Source: Kribbella antibiotica | GTDB taxonomy: Bacteria; Actinomycetota; Actinomycetes; Propionibacteriales; Kribbellaceae | Assembly (NCBI RefSeq): GCF_004349055.1 | Contig: NZ_SMKX01000015.1 | Span: forward strand, 28,536 to 92,535 | Direction of reading: 5' to 3' | DNA length: 64,000 nt | In this document: one piece after another, positions 1-8,456 of the stretch | Position numbering within the stretch: position 1 is the first letter of the stretch | Layout: every line of letters begins with the position of its first letter | Notes under the pieces: model-generated | Databases searched by the model: none | The model's input: the letters and a program-made list of their open reading frames with translations, nothing else | What the model was told of the DNA's origin: nothing | Position numbers and translations under genes: made by a program

Positions 1-488
1 CGATCGTCGACCAGGAGGAGGAGCTGGCCAAGATCGCCGGGCAGCTCGCCAAGCACGAGAGCCTGTTCTTCGTCGGCCGCACCCGTGGCTACCCGGTCGC
101 CCGCGAAGGCGCGCAGAAGCTCAAGGAGATCTCCTACCGGCACGCCGAGGCGTACCAGACCTCCGAGCTCAAGCACGGCCCGCTCGCGCTGATCTCGCCG
201 GACGTCCCGAGCGTCGCGATCGTCCCGCAGGACGAGCTGCTCGACCGCAATATCGGCGCCCTGCACGAGATCGCCGCGCGCTCCGGCCCCCTGTACGTCG
301 TCACCCACCCGGGCGTCGACATCCCGGACGGGGTCGCCGCGAAGATCGTGGTCCCGAAGAACGAGCCTGAGCTCGACCCGATCCTGCTCACGATCCCGCT
401 GCAGATCCTGGCCTACTACGCCGCCGTCGCCCTCGGCCACGACGTCGACAAGCCCCGGAACCTGGCGAAGTCCGTCACGGTCGAGTAG
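1..488 (+). CDS. glmS: Glutamine-fructose-6-phosphate aminotransferase (isomerizing), C-terminal part
   Basis: The frame is open from the window edge (first full codon at 3) to TAG at 486-488, giving about 160 residues of the second SIS (sugar isomerase) domain. The ending NLAKSVTVE is the hallmark C-terminus of GlmS, and the SELKHGPLALI segment is the conserved SIS-2 sugar-binding stretch. GlmS makes glucosamine-6-phosphate from fructose-6-phosphate and glutamine in the cytoplasm, feeding peptidoglycan precursor synthesis. The N-terminal glutaminase domain lies outside the window. No clear terminator separates it from the next gene, only about 26 nt before the operator at 515. Confidence 0.95.
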   Translation, partial: IVDQEEELAKIAGQLAKHESLFFVGRTRGYPVAREGAQKLKEISYRHAEAYQTSELKHGPLALISPDVPSVAIVPQDELLDRNIGALHEIAARSGPLYVVTHPGVDIPDGVAAKIVVPKNEPELDPILLTIPLQILAYYAAVALGHDVDKPRNLAKSVTVE

Positions 489-514
489 TCCCGGACCGCG
501 AGGCCATGGAATTC

Positions 515-537
515 GTCATACAAGTATGACACTTGTA
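515..537. promoter_or_regulatory. Overlapping palindromic operator upstream of the talarate/galactarate dehydratase gene
   Basis: Two nested inverted repeats are visible: GTCATAC-AA-GTATGAC (515-530) and TACAAGT-ATGAC-ACTTGTA (519-537). They end 3 nt before the ATG at 540. AT-rich palindromes of this type are typical targets of GntR/FCD regulators, and such a regulator is the second gene of the downstream unit. The site overlaps the only plausible -10 (TATGAC, 525-530), so repression by occlusion is the likely mechanism. Assignment to that regulator is inference. Confidence 0.65.
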
Positions 538-539
538 CG

Positions 540-1673
540 ATGAGTTCCATGGCCGATCAGATTCGTCATGTCCGGTTGTCGTCGGTGGTGCTGCCGTTGG
601 AGCAGCCGATCAGTGATGCGAAGGTGCTGACCGGGCGGCAGCGGCCGATGACTGAGATCGTGCTGTTATTCGCGGAGATCAGTACCGCGCAGGAGCAGCA
701 CGGGATCGGGTTCTCGTACTCCAAGCGGGCCGGTGGACCGGCGCAGTACGCGCATGCCCGGGAGGTCGCCGGGGAGCTGATCGGCGAGGACCCGTCGGAT
801 ATCGCCAAGGTGTACGACAAGTTGCTCTGGGCGGGCGCCTCGGTCGGGCGCTCCGGTGTGGCGACCCAGGCGATCGCCGCGATCGACATCGCGTTGTGGG
901 ACCTGAAGGCGAAGCGGGCCGGGCTGCCGCTGGCCAAGCTGCTCGGCGCGCATCGCGACTCGGTCCGGGCGTACAACACCTCCGGCGGGTTCCTGCACGC
1001 ACCGATCGAGGAGGTGCGGGAGCGCGCGACCCAGTCACTGGCCGCGGGGATCGGCGGGATCAAGATCAAGGTCGGCCAGCCCGACAGTCGCATCGACCTC
1101 GACCGGGTTCGATCGGTGCGTGAGCACCTTGGCGACGCCGTACCGCTGATGGTGGACGCAAACCAGCAGTGGGATCGGCCGACGGCGCTGCGGATCGGGC
1201 GGAATCTGGAGCAGTTCGGCCTGGTCTGGATCGAAGAGCCACTCGACGCGTACGACGCCGAGGGGCACGCGCAACTGGCGGCTGCCCTCGACACCCCGAT
1301 CGCGACCGGCGAGATGCTGTCGAGTGTCGGTGAACACGTGCGGCTGATCGAAGCCCGGGCGGCCGACATCATCCAGCCCGACGCACCGCGGATCGGCGGC
1401 ATCACGCCGTTCCTCAAGCTGGCGACGCTAGCCGACCATGCCGGGCTGCAGCTCGCACCGCACTTCGCGATGGAGATCCACCTGCATCTCGCAGCCACGT
1501 ATCCGCGCGAGCCGTGGGTCGAGCACTTCGAGTGGCTGAATCCCTTGTTCAACGAGCGTCTGGAGACTGTCGGCGGCCGGATGCTGGTCCCGGACCGGCC
1601 GGGACTCGGCTTCACCACGAGCGAGCAGTGCGCCGCGTGGACCGTCGACGCGTGCGAGATCGGCAGCAGATGA
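540..1673 (+). CDS. L-talarate/galactarate dehydratase (enolase superfamily)
   Basis: A 377-residue mandelate-racemase-type enolase-superfamily enzyme. It dehydrates galactarate and/or L-talarate to 5-dehydro-4-deoxyglucarate in the cytoplasm. Visible catalytic features are the KIK pair (Lys175/Lys177), metal ligands in DANQQW (Asp206), IEEP (Glu232) and TGEM (Glu258), and the general-base His308 in APHFAMEIHLH. Segments such as SDAKVLTGRQ, GFSYSKRAGG, KLLWAGASVGRSG and NTSGGFLH match, from memory, the Salmonella galactarate/talarate dehydratase closely. The ATG at 540 has no Shine-Dalgarno and may be leaderless; ATG 549 is an alternative. The stop overlaps the gntR start (ATGA). Confidence 0.88.
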   Translation: MSSMADQIRHVRLSSVVLPLEQPISDAKVLTGRQRPMTEIVLLFAEISTAQEQHGIGFSYSKRAGGPAQYAHAREVAGELIGEDPSDIAKVYDKLLWAGASVGRSGVATQAIAAIDIALWDLKAKRAGLPLAKLLGAHRDSVRAYNTSGGFLHAPIEEVRERATQSLAAGIGGIKIKVGQPDSRIDLDRVRSVREHLGDAVPLMVDANQQWDRPTALRIGRNLEQFGLVWIEEPLDAYDAEGHAQLAAALDTPIATGEMLSSVGEHVRLIEARAADIIQPDAPRIGGITPFLKLATLADHAGLQLAPHFAMEIHLHLAATYPREPWVEHFEWLNPLFNERLETVGGRMLVPDRPGLGFTTSEQCAAWTVDACEIGSR

Positions 1674-2362
1674 CTGTACGACGTGGTCTCGCGTACGACG
1701 TCGTCGCGGAACTGAAGCGCCGGATCCTGGCCGGTGAACTGGCGCCGGGCGCGAAACTGCCGGGTGAGAACGGCCTGGTCGAGGAGTTCGGAGTCAGCCG
1801 GACGGTCATTCGCGAGGCAGTCTCACGACTCCAGGCGGCCGGTCTGGTCGAGACGTTCCAAGGCCGCGGGTCCTTCGTGCTGGAGGTACCAGGACCGGTC
1901 GAGCTCAAGGAGGTCCGCACACATCAGGACGTGCTCGAGCTGATGGACTTCCGGACCGGCGTCGAGAGCGAGGCAGCCGCGCTCGCCGCCGCTCGGCGTA
2001 CCGGTATTCAACTCAAAGGGATCGAACGCGCACTCGACGACTTCCGCCGGGTCGGCGACGATCCCGGGCGCTCGGTCGCAGCAGACTTCGCCTTCCACCT
2101 CGCCGTGGCCCTTGCCTCCGGCAACCGTTTCTACGGCGAGGCGATCCGGGAGCTCGGCCCGATGATGATCCTGCTACCGCGGACCCGGCTCGATCCGGCG
2201 TACGAAATGTCCGACCCGGAACACCTCACCCGGGTGATCCACGAGCACGAGAACATTCACACCGCGATCGTCCACGGCGACGCCGACGCGGCTCGCGCTG
2301 CGATGCGCGTGCACCTCACCAGCACCCGGCACCGACTCACCAGCGACTCCCGTTCGGGCTGA
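1670..2362 (+). CDS. GntR family transcriptional regulator, FCD subfamily
   Basis: A 230-residue regulator. An N-terminal winged helix (about residues 5-70, with the signature region SRTVIREAVSRL) is followed by an all-helical FCD ligand-binding domain (about 85-215, with conserved acidic and His residues). The start is set at ATG 1670, which overlaps the upstream dehydratase stop (ATGA); the frame is open further 5' but only inside the dehydratase gene. Cotranscription with an aldarate dehydratase suggests an aldarate or a pathway intermediate as inducer. The palindrome at 515-537 is the probable operator. The 3' end overlaps the convergent dehydratase gene by 26 nt. Confidence 0.9.
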   Translation: MTVRRGLAYDVVAELKRRILAGELAPGAKLPGENGLVEEFGVSRTVIREAVSRLQAAGLVETFQGRGSFVLEVPGPVELKEVRTHQDVLELMDFRTGVESEAAALAAARRTGIQLKGIERALDDFRRVGDDPGRSVAADFAFHLAVALASGNRFYGEAIRELGPMMILLPRTRLDPAYEMSDPEHLTRVIHEHENIHTAIVHGDADAARAAMRVHLTSTRHRLTSDSRSG

Positions 2363-3587
2363 AGCCCGGCTCGATCGTCCGCCGGTACGCCGTATCGTCG
2401 CGGCGCCGGATCCCGCACGCCAAGTACTGCTCGTGGAGCCGGCCGAGGGCGTCGGTGTCCAGTTCGATCCCGAGCCCAGGCCCGGTCGGCACTCGCACAC
2501 TCCCGTCCGCGAAGGCCAGCGCACCGGGCTTGATCAGGTCCTCGGTCTTCCACGGGTAGTGCGTATCGCAGGCGTAGGTCAGATTCGGCGTCGCCGCCGC
2601 CAGCTGCGTCATCGCAGCCAGGCTGATCCCGAGATGCGAGTTGGAGTGCATCGACAACCCCATCCCGAAGGTGTCACAGATCCCCGCGAGCAACTGTGAG
2701 CGTCGCAGTCCACCCCAGTAGTGATGGTCGGAGAGCACGACCTGAACAGCATCGGCCAGCACCGACGGCTTCAAGTGCGCGAACGCGATCACGCACATGT
2801 TGGTAGCCAGCGGAATGTCGGTCTGCGCCGCGACCGCGGCCATCCCGTCGATCCCCGGCGTCGGATCTTCGAGATACTCGATGACGCCGGTCAGCGCCTT
2901 GGCGACGGCCACCGACGTGTCGACCGTCCAGGCGCAGTTCGGGTCGATCCGCAGCTTGTGCTCGGGAAAGGCTTCGGCCAACGCCCGCACCGCCTCGATC
3001 TCCTGTTCGGGCGGGAACACTCCACCCTTGAGCTTGATCGCGGTGAATCCGTACTGATCGATCATCGACCGGGCCTGCGCGACGATCCCCGCTGGATCGA
3101 GGGCCTCGCCCCACGAGTCCTCCGCCGCACCGGGATGCCCAGCCCACTTGTAGAACAGGTAGGCACTGAACGGGACCGAATCACGCACCGCCCCACCGAG
3201 CAGGGCAGTGACCGGACGGCCGACCTCCTTGCCCTGCAGATCCAGCAGGGCAACCTCGAACGGAGACAGTACGACGTCGATCGGATCCTGCAGGTTGAGC
3301 ATCCCGCCGACCTGGGCGCCCCGCTCAGCCCGCAGTACGTCGGCCACCCGGCTCCGCAGGCCGTGCAGATCGAACGTGTCCAGACCGGGCAGTGCCGCCG
3401 CGACTGCAGTGAGCCGGGCCAGCACCGTCTCGTCGCAGTAGGTCTCGCCGAGTCCGTGGTTGCCGTCGTCGGTCCAGACCTGCACGATCGTCCGCAGCGC
3501 GAACGGCTGATGCACGCCGGAGACGTTCAGCAGCGGCGGATCCGCGAAGGCGACCGGGGTCAGCTCGATCCCGGAAATCCTGCTCAC
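2337..3587 (-). CDS. Glucarate dehydratase-related enolase superfamily enzyme
   Basis: A 416-residue member of the glucarate dehydratase subgroup, cytoplasmic. The acid/base pair lies in IKLKGG (Lys185/Lys187). Metal ligands lie in DPNCAW (Asp215, Asn217) and YLEDP (Glu240). ATNM supplies Asn263, and MHSNSH supplies His314. Compared with the canonical GudD at 8453 it has Cys in place of Gly in the DPN-x-AW motif and DHHYWGG in place of DPHFWTM, so its substrate may be another aldarate. The GTG start at 3587 has an upstream GAGGAG and overlaps the tctA stop (GTGA), making it the last gene of a tctC-tctB-tctA unit. Confidence 0.85.
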   Translation of the reverse strand: MSRISGIELTPVAFADPPLLNVSGVHQPFALRTIVQVWTDDGNHGLGETYCDETVLARLTAVAAALPGLDTFDLHGLRSRVADVLRAERGAQVGGMLNLQDPIDVVLSPFEVALLDLQGKEVGRPVTALLGGAVRDSVPFSAYLFYKWAGHPGAAEDSWGEALDPAGIVAQARSMIDQYGFTAIKLKGGVFPPEQEIEAVRALAEAFPEHKLRIDPNCAWTVDTSVAVAKALTGVIEYLEDPTPGIDGMAAVAAQTDIPLATNMCVIAFAHLKPSVLADAVQVVLSDHHYWGGLRRSQLLAGICDTFGMGLSMHSNSHLGISLAAMTQLAAATPNLTYACDTHYPWKTEDLIKPGALAFADGSVRVPTGPGLGIELDTDALGRLHEQYLACGIRRRDDTAYRRTIEPGFSPNGSRW

Positions 3588-5098
3588 ACCAGCTCCTCAT
3601 CTTTGGAAGACGCAGTCTTCGGACGCCGCGCCAGCAACCGGATGGCCGGCAGCGCGAGCACAACGATCAGTACGGCGAGCACCGTGCCCGAGATCGGTCG
3701 TGTGAAGAAGCCGGCCGGGTTACCGCCGAAGATCAGCAGCGACTGCCGGATCGCGGTCTCCAGCACACTGCCGAGCACAAACGCCAGCACCAGCGGGCCG
3801 GGCTCGAACCCGAACTTCTTCATCAGGTAGCCGAGCACGCCGAAGACGATCACCAGGAAGATGTCGAAGACCTGGTTGTTCACGGTGTAGACGCCGAGCA
3901 GCGTGATCAGGACCGTGATCGGCGCGAGGATCGCCGGGCGGACCCGAAGGATCTTCACGAACAGGCCGACCATCGGGATGCTCATAATCAGCAGCAGGAT
4001 GTTGCCGATGTACATCGAGTTCACCACGCCCCAGAACAGATCCGGGTGCTCGGACACCAGTTGCGGACCGGGCGGGATGCCCTGGATCAGCAGGGCGCCG
4101 AACATCAGCGCCATCGTCGCGTTGGCCGGGATGCCCAGGGTGAGCAACGGGATGAACGACGAGGTCGCGGCCGCGTTGTTCGCCGTCTCCGGCGCCGCGA
4201 CACCTTCGATCGCTCCTTGGCCGAAGCGCTCCGGATGCTTGGCGCGGCGCTTCTCGACCGCGTAGGCGACCAAGGACGAGAGCGTCGCGCCGCCGCCCGG
4301 CAGCACGCCGAGGACGAACCCGATCACCGAGCCACGGCCGATCGCACCGCTGGACTGCCGGAGGTCGGCGCGCGACGGCCAAACGTTGGTGACCTTGGCG
4401 GGCGCCGGCACCGTGCGGTGCCGTTCCTCCAGGTTGTGCAGGATCTCGCCGAGCCCGAACAGGCCCATCGCGATCGGCACGAAGTCGATGCCGTCAGCAA
4501 GGTTCAGGGTGTCGAAGGTGAACCGGCTCGCACCGGTGAAGGTGTCCCGTCCGACCGTTGCCAGCAGCAACCCGACTCCGGCCGCGATCACCGACTTGGT
4601 CCGGCCGCCGTTGCCCACGGTCGCCACCAGGAGCACGCCGAACAGCGACAGCGCGGCGTACTCCGGCGGGCCGAAGTCGAGCGCGACATCGGCCACCACC
4701 GGGGCCAGCAGGGTGAGTCCGATGATCGAGACCGTGCCGCCGATGAAGGAACCGATCGCGGCGATACCGAGCGCCGTACCGGCCTTTCCCTGTTTAGCCA
4801 GCGCGTAGCCGTCGAAGACGGTGACCACCGACGACGCCTCGCCCGGGAGCTTCAGCAGGACGGACGTGATCGTGCCGCCGTACTGGGCGCCGTAGAAGAT
4901 GCCGGCCAGCAGGATGATCGCCGAGACCGGTTCGACGCCGTAGGTGACCGGCAGCAGGATCGCGATCGTCGCCGCGGGCCCGAGCCCGGGCAGGACGCCG
5001 ATCAGCATCCCGATCACGACACCGATCAGGCAGTACAACAGGTTGGTGGGCTGAAGGACGACTCCGAAGCCGTCGATCACCGGATTAAAGAAGTCCAT
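3584..5098 (-). CDS. tctA: Tripartite tricarboxylate transporter, large permease TctA
   Basis: A 504-residue polytopic inner-membrane protein with about 10-12 hydrophobic segments. Two inverted-topology signature repeats are visible: GVLPGLGPAATIAILLP near the N-terminus and GVLPGGGATLSSLVAY mid-protein, followed by AAPETANNAAA and LTLGIPANAT, which are characteristic of TctA. With TctB and the periplasmic-type binding protein TctC it forms a cation-coupled carboxylate importer; the context points to aldarates as cargo. ATG 5098 overlaps the tctB stop (TGATG), and its own stop overlaps the next start (GTGA), so translation is likely coupled. Confidence 0.93.
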   Translation of the reverse strand: MDFFNPVIDGFGVVLQPTNLLYCLIGVVIGMLIGVLPGLGPAATIAILLPVTYGVEPVSAIILLAGIFYGAQYGGTITSVLLKLPGEASSVVTVFDGYALAKQGKAGTALGIAAIGSFIGGTVSIIGLTLLAPVVADVALDFGPPEYAALSLFGVLLVATVGNGGRTKSVIAAGVGLLLATVGRDTFTGASRFTFDTLNLADGIDFVPIAMGLFGLGEILHNLEERHRTVPAPAKVTNVWPSRADLRQSSGAIGRGSVIGFVLGVLPGGGATLSSLVAYAVEKRRAKHPERFGQGAIEGVAAPETANNAAATSSFIPLLTLGIPANATMALMFGALLIQGIPPGPQLVSEHPDLFWGVVNSMYIGNILLLIMSIPMVGLFVKILRVRPAILAPITVLITLLGVYTVNNQVFDIFLVIVFGVLGYLMKKFGFEPGPLVLAFVLGSVLETAIRQSLLIFGGNPAGFFTRPISGTVLAVLIVVLALPAIRLLARRPKTASSKDEELV

Positions 5099-5537
5099 CA
5101 GATCAACCGCGGCAACGGGATCTCAAGGACCATCACGAACAGCAGGTAGAACGCAACCACCGTGCCAACGCTGACGGCCACCGATGACACCCAGCGCTCC
5201 TTGCCAGGAAACGCATCCAGACGAACACCAGCAGCAGCGACGGAATCTCGAACCCGATCAGCGGCAGCAGCGCCGCGAACACCACGAGACTCAGTACGGC
5301 GACCGCCGTCTGCACGCTCGCCCTGGTGAAACCCTCGGTGTCGGTCCCATGCCGCCCGGTCAGCGCCAGCACCACCGCGAGCACGGTGATCACGACACTG
5401 ACCGTGAACGGCCACAATCCCGGGCCGGGCGCGGTCAGCCGGCCGAGACCGAGGGCCAACGAGCCGACGAGCCCGAACACCCCGATCGCGCCCGCAACGC
5501 CCGCGGCGCCAAGCTGAGCGAGGGGTCGCTCGGTCAC
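5098..5537 (-). pseudogene. tctB: Tripartite tricarboxylate transporter small subunit TctB, apparently frameshifted
   Basis: The reading starts at GTG 5537 (GTGA overlap with the tctC stop). About 110 residues with three hydrophobic segments follow, ending near FVWMRFL. The TctB-like C-terminus (GKERWVSSVAVSVG and a final membrane segment) continues in the -1 frame to TGA at 5098-5100. The two parts join at about 5203-5208. One missing base (or a -1 ribosomal shift at GTTTCCTGG) would restore a protein of about 146 residues, the normal TctB size. The unshifted frame instead runs to 5133 with a non-membrane tail. Flanking tct genes look intact, so a sequencing error is also possible. Confidence 0.8.
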
Positions 5538-6517
5538 TTCTGACCCAGCGAGATCTGGTACTGGTCGAGCTGCGCCTTGTACTTGGTGGCGTACTCGTCG
5601 AGGATCTTGCGGACCTCGTCCGGCGTGCCCTCGATCGGGGTCAGGCAGTGGTCGTCGTTGAACTTCTTGTACGCCTCGGTCGCGAAGGTCTTCTTGGCCG
5701 CATCCAGCAGCTTGGTCTTGACCGCGTCCGGCGTCCCCTTCGGCGCGGTCAGGAACCGGTACTGCGACACGACCACGTCGTACCCCTGTTCCTTCGCCGT
5801 CGGGACCTCGGGCAGGAACTTGATCCGCTCGGCCGAGAAGACGGCGAGCGGGACAACCTTCTTCGCCTTGATCTGCGCGATGCTGTCGCCGACCTGGATG
5901 GTGGCGACGTCGATCTGGCTGCCGAGCAAGGCGGTCAGCGCCGGCGCACCACCATCGAACGGTACGTCGGTCGCCGGGATCGCGGCCTGTTTGAAGGCCA
6001 GCGCGGACGCGAGCTGCGCTCCGGTCCCGACGCCGGTGGTGCCGTACTTGATGTTCTTGCCGGACTTCTTCAGGTCGGCGATCGACTTCACGGCCGACGC
6101 GGCCGGGGCGAGCAGGACGTAGTCGTCCTGGGAGATCCCGCCGATGAGGTCGAAGTCGTCGAGTTTCACGGCCTCGTTCGCGGAGACCGCGAGCGGCGTG
6201 ATCGTGAACAGCGACGCGTTCTGGACCGCGATCTTGTAGCCGTCGGGTTTGGCCGACTGCAGTTCCTTCGCGTTCAGAGCACCGTTCGCGCCTGGCTTGT
6301 TCACCACCGGCACCGAGACGCCCAGTTCCTTGCTGACGCCTTCGGCGATCGCGCGGGTGATCAGATCGGTGCTGCCACCAGGCGCCGCGCCGACAGTCAT
6401 CTGGATGTTGCCGGTCGGGAAGTCACCCTCGCCGCCGGTCGCCGTCGTCTTCACTCCGCCGCAGCCGGTCAGGAGCCCGACGGCTGCCGTGACTGCTGCG
6501 GCTTGGATGAGCCTCAT
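5534..6517 (-). CDS. tctC: Tripartite tricarboxylate transporter substrate-binding lipoprotein TctC
   Basis: A 327-residue extracytoplasmic solute receptor of the Bug/TctC family. The N-terminus has a lipoprotein signal peptide with lipobox LLTGC (Cys19), so it should be anchored on the outer face of the membrane. It captures the carboxylate for TctAB. ATG 6517 is chosen because AGGAGGA lies about 7 nt upstream and the signal peptide starts there; the frame is open to 6583 but without a plausible start. It is the first gene of the tct unit, divergent from a LysR gene 102 bp away, which probably controls it. Confidence 0.92.
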   Translation of the reverse strand: MRLIQAAAVTAAVGLLTGCGGVKTTATGGEGDFPTGNIQMTVGAAPGGSTDLITRAIAEGVSKELGVSVPVVNKPGANGALNAKELQSAKPDGYKIAVQNASLFTITPLAVSANEAVKLDDFDLIGGISQDDYVLLAPAASAVKSIADLKKSGKNIKYGTTGVGTGAQLASALAFKQAAIPATDVPFDGGAPALTALLGSQIDVATIQVGDSIAQIKAKKVVPLAVFSAERIKFLPEVPTAKEQGYDVVVSQYRFLTAPKGTPDAVKTKLLDAAKKTFATEAYKKFNDDHCLTPIEGTPDEVRKILDEYATKYKAQLDQYQISLGQK

Positions 6518-6590
6518 CAAAGATCCTCCTCTGGTTCGGCCCCGTTGGCGTGAGCGTAGGGAGAGCCGTCGATGCCTGTCCAAGGTTGTT

Positions 6591-6606
6591 TATGCATCGA
6601 GTGATA
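6591..6606. promoter_or_regulatory. Weak candidate LysR box in the tctC/lysR divergent region
   Basis: The sequence TAT-N10-ATA lies in the divergent intergenic region, immediately upstream of the LysR start at 6620. LysR proteins usually bind T-N11-A dyads between themselves and their targets. This one is a base short of the consensus spacing, so it is only a candidate. Confidence 0.25.
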
Positions 6607-6619
6607 CCTTTCGGGAATC

Positions 6620-7498
6620 ATGTTCTCGCTGGACCAGCTGACCGCGTTCGTGGCTGTCGCCGAGGAGTTGCACTTCGGCCGGGCGGCCGAGCGGCTCAAC
6701 ATGACTCAGCCACCGCTGAGCCGGCAGGTGCAGAAGCTGGAGCGCGCGGTCGGGGTCCAGCTGTTCGAGCGGGACAATCGCCGAGTCGTCCTGACCGAGG
6801 CCGGGCGGGCGTTCCTGGGCGAGGCGAGGCGGTTGCTGTCGTTGGTCGAGACCGCGGGCGACCTCGCGCGCCGGGTCGACCAGGGCGCGGCCGGGACACT
6901 GCGACTCGGCTTCACCGCGGTATCGGCGATCCGGACGCTCGGACCGTTCCTACGTCGGGTGTCCGACGAACTGCCTGAGGTCGACGTCATCCTGCACGAG
7001 CGGGTCACCTCGGCGCAGATCGACGGCCTGCTGCACGGCGAACTCGACCTCGCGCTGGCACGGCCGCCGTACGACGCTCAACTCCTCGACTCGCTGGTCG
7101 TGGCACGGGAGCCGCTCTGTGCGGTCTTGCCGGTCGGCCATCGCCTGGCCGCACTCGACCGGCCGCTCAGCGCGGCCGACTTCGCCGCGGAAGAGCTGAT
7201 CAGCTACGACCCCGACCGCGCGGGCTACTTCCATGAGCTGACCGTCCGCTTTCTGGCCGGCTCCCAACACCGGATCACGCAGCGGGTGCAGCAGGTGCTC
7301 ACCGTCGTCCTGCTGGTCGCGGCGGGTCGCGGGGTCGCGCTCGTCCCCGAGTCGGCGCGCGATCTCGGCGTACCGGGGGTTGCCTTCCAGGAGATCGGCC
7401 TGGCCGGTGAGCCGGTCGAACTGCACGCGATCTGGCACCGGGATTCGGCCAATCCGGTGTTGCATCGGGTGCGAGCGATGCTCTCAGAGCATCAATAG
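6620..7498 (+). CDS. LysR family transcriptional regulator
   Basis: A 292-residue LysR-type regulator. The N-terminal winged HTH (residues 1-60) begins [20 protein letters not shown], and [14 protein letters not shown] forms the recognition helix region. It is followed by an inducer-binding domain with the periplasmic-binding-protein fold. ATG 6620 gives the canonical LysR N-terminus. It is divergent from tctC and directly upstream of kdgD-gudD, so it probably activates one or both units in response to an aldarate or a keto-deoxy intermediate. That assignment is contextual. Confidence 0.92.
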   Translation: MFSLDQLTAFVAVAEELHFGRAAERLNMTQPPLSRQVQKLERAVGVQLFERDNRRVVLTEAGRAFLGEARRLLSLVETAGDLARRVDQGAAGTLRLGFTAVSAIRTLGPFLRRVSDELPEVDVILHERVTSAQIDGLLHGELDLALARPPYDAQLLDSLVVAREPLCAVLPVGHRLAALDRPLSAADFAAEELISYDPDRAGYFHELTVRFLAGSQHRITQRVQQVLTVVLLVAAGRGVALVPESARDLGVPGVAFQEIGLAGEPVELHAIWHRDSANPVLHRVRAMLSEHQ

Positions 7499-7512
7499 AT
7501 CCAAAAACAGTC

Positions 7513-7543
7513 TTAGACAGGTATCCACCCGTCTTCCTAGGCT
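7513..7543 (+). promoter_or_regulatory. Predicted leaderless promoter of kdgD
   Basis: TAGGCT at 7538-7543 ends 7 nt before the GTG at 7551. TTAGAC (7513-7518), a TTGACA-like element, lies 19 nt upstream of it. No Shine-Dalgarno precedes the GTG, so transcription probably starts at or next to the start codon. Confidence 0.5.
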
Positions 7544-7550
7544 GACCAGC

Positions 7551-8456
7551 GTGACCCCCGACGAACTTGCTGCCCATCTGAAGACCGGACTGCTCTCGTT
7601 CCCGGTTACACACTTTCGACCCGACCTGAGCTTCGACGAGCAGGCCTACCGCGAACACCTGTCCTGGCTCAGCCAGTACGACGTCGCCGGGCTCTTCGCC
7701 GCGGGTGGGACCGGCGAAGGATTCTCGCTGACCCCGGCCGAGATCGATACCGTCGTCCGCGCAGCCGTCTCCGAGGTCGCCGGACGGGTGCCGGTGATCG
7801 CGCCGGCCACCGGCGGCACCATGTCCGCGATCGCTCAGGCACAGGCCGCCGAGGCTGCGGGCGCCGACGGATTGTTGCTGCTGCCGCCCTACCTGACCGA
7901 GGCCGGTCAGCGCGGGCTCGTCGAACATGTGTCGGCCGTCTGCCGCAGCACGAACCTCGGCGTCACCGTCTACAGCCGGGCGAACGCGATCCTGACCGAC
8001 GTCTCCGTCGCGGAGCTTGCCGACCGCAACGAAAATTTCGTCTGCCTGAAGGACGGCGTCGGCAACATCGAGATGATGACGCGGACGTACGCCCGGGTCG
8101 GCAATCGGCTGACCTACATCGGCGGGCTCCCGACCGCAGAGACGTTCGCGCTGCCGTTGCTGCAGCTCGGAGTCAGCACCTACTCGTCGGCGATCTTCAA
8201 CTTCGTCCCCGAGTTCGCCCTCGGCTTCTATGCCGACGTGCGTGCGCAGGACCGCGACGCCGTCTACCGCAAGCTGAACGAATTCGTCATCCCGTACCTC
8301 GACATCCGTGACCGCACCAAGGGCTACGCCGTCTCGATCGTCAAGGCCGGCGTGAATGCGATCGGCCGATCGGCCGGGCCGGTGCGCCCACCACTGCAGG
8401 ACCTTACGGCTGATGAACTCACCCAATTGACCGAACTGATCGGGCGGGTGAAATGA
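7551..8456 (+). CDS. kdgD: 5-dehydro-4-deoxyglucarate dehydratase
   Basis: A 301-residue protein of the dihydrodipicolinate-synthase/N-acetylneuraminate-lyase superfamily, the normal size for the family. It dehydrates and decarboxylates 5-dehydro-4-deoxyglucarate to 2-oxoglutarate semialdehyde. The Schiff-base Lys167 lies in VCLKDGVGN, the catalytic Tyr141 in TVYSRAN, and the carboxylate-binding loop is AAGGTGEGF (50-58). The GTG at 7551 is chosen because it gives the standard N-terminus and sits behind a leaderless promoter; the frame is open further upstream only inside lysR. The stop overlaps the gudD start (ATGA). The next enzyme, a semialdehyde dehydrogenase, is not in this window. Confidence 0.92.
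   Translation: MTPDELAAHLKTGLLSFPVTHFRPDLSFDEQAYREHLSWLSQYDVAGLFAAGGTGEGFSLTPAEIDTVVRAAVSEVAGRVPVIAPATGGTMSAIAQAQAAEAAGADGLLLLPPYLTEAGQRGLVEHVSAVCRSTNLGVTVYSRANAILTDVSVAELADRNENFVCLKDGVGNIEMMTRTYARVGNRLTYIGGLPTAETFALPLLQLGVSTYSSAIFNFVPEFALGFYADVRAQDRDAVYRKLNEFVIPYLDIRDRTKGYAVSIVKAGVNAIGRSAGPVRPPLQDLTADELTQLTELIGRVK

Noticed and set aside
566..1618. 350-residue minus-strand open frame opposite the talarate/galactarate dehydratase
   Set aside because: Ser/Arg-rich without a domain, whereas the plus strand has complete catalytic motifs.
2721..5149. Plus-strand open frames opposite the GudD-like gene and tctA
   Set aside because: Products are Arg/Gly/Asp-rich nonsense; the minus-strand proteins match known families along their length.
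6518..6619. Clear LysR operator in the tctC/lysR gap
   Set aside because: Only one TAT-N10-ATA candidate with off-consensus spacing was found; listed at low confidence and not claimed as a finding.
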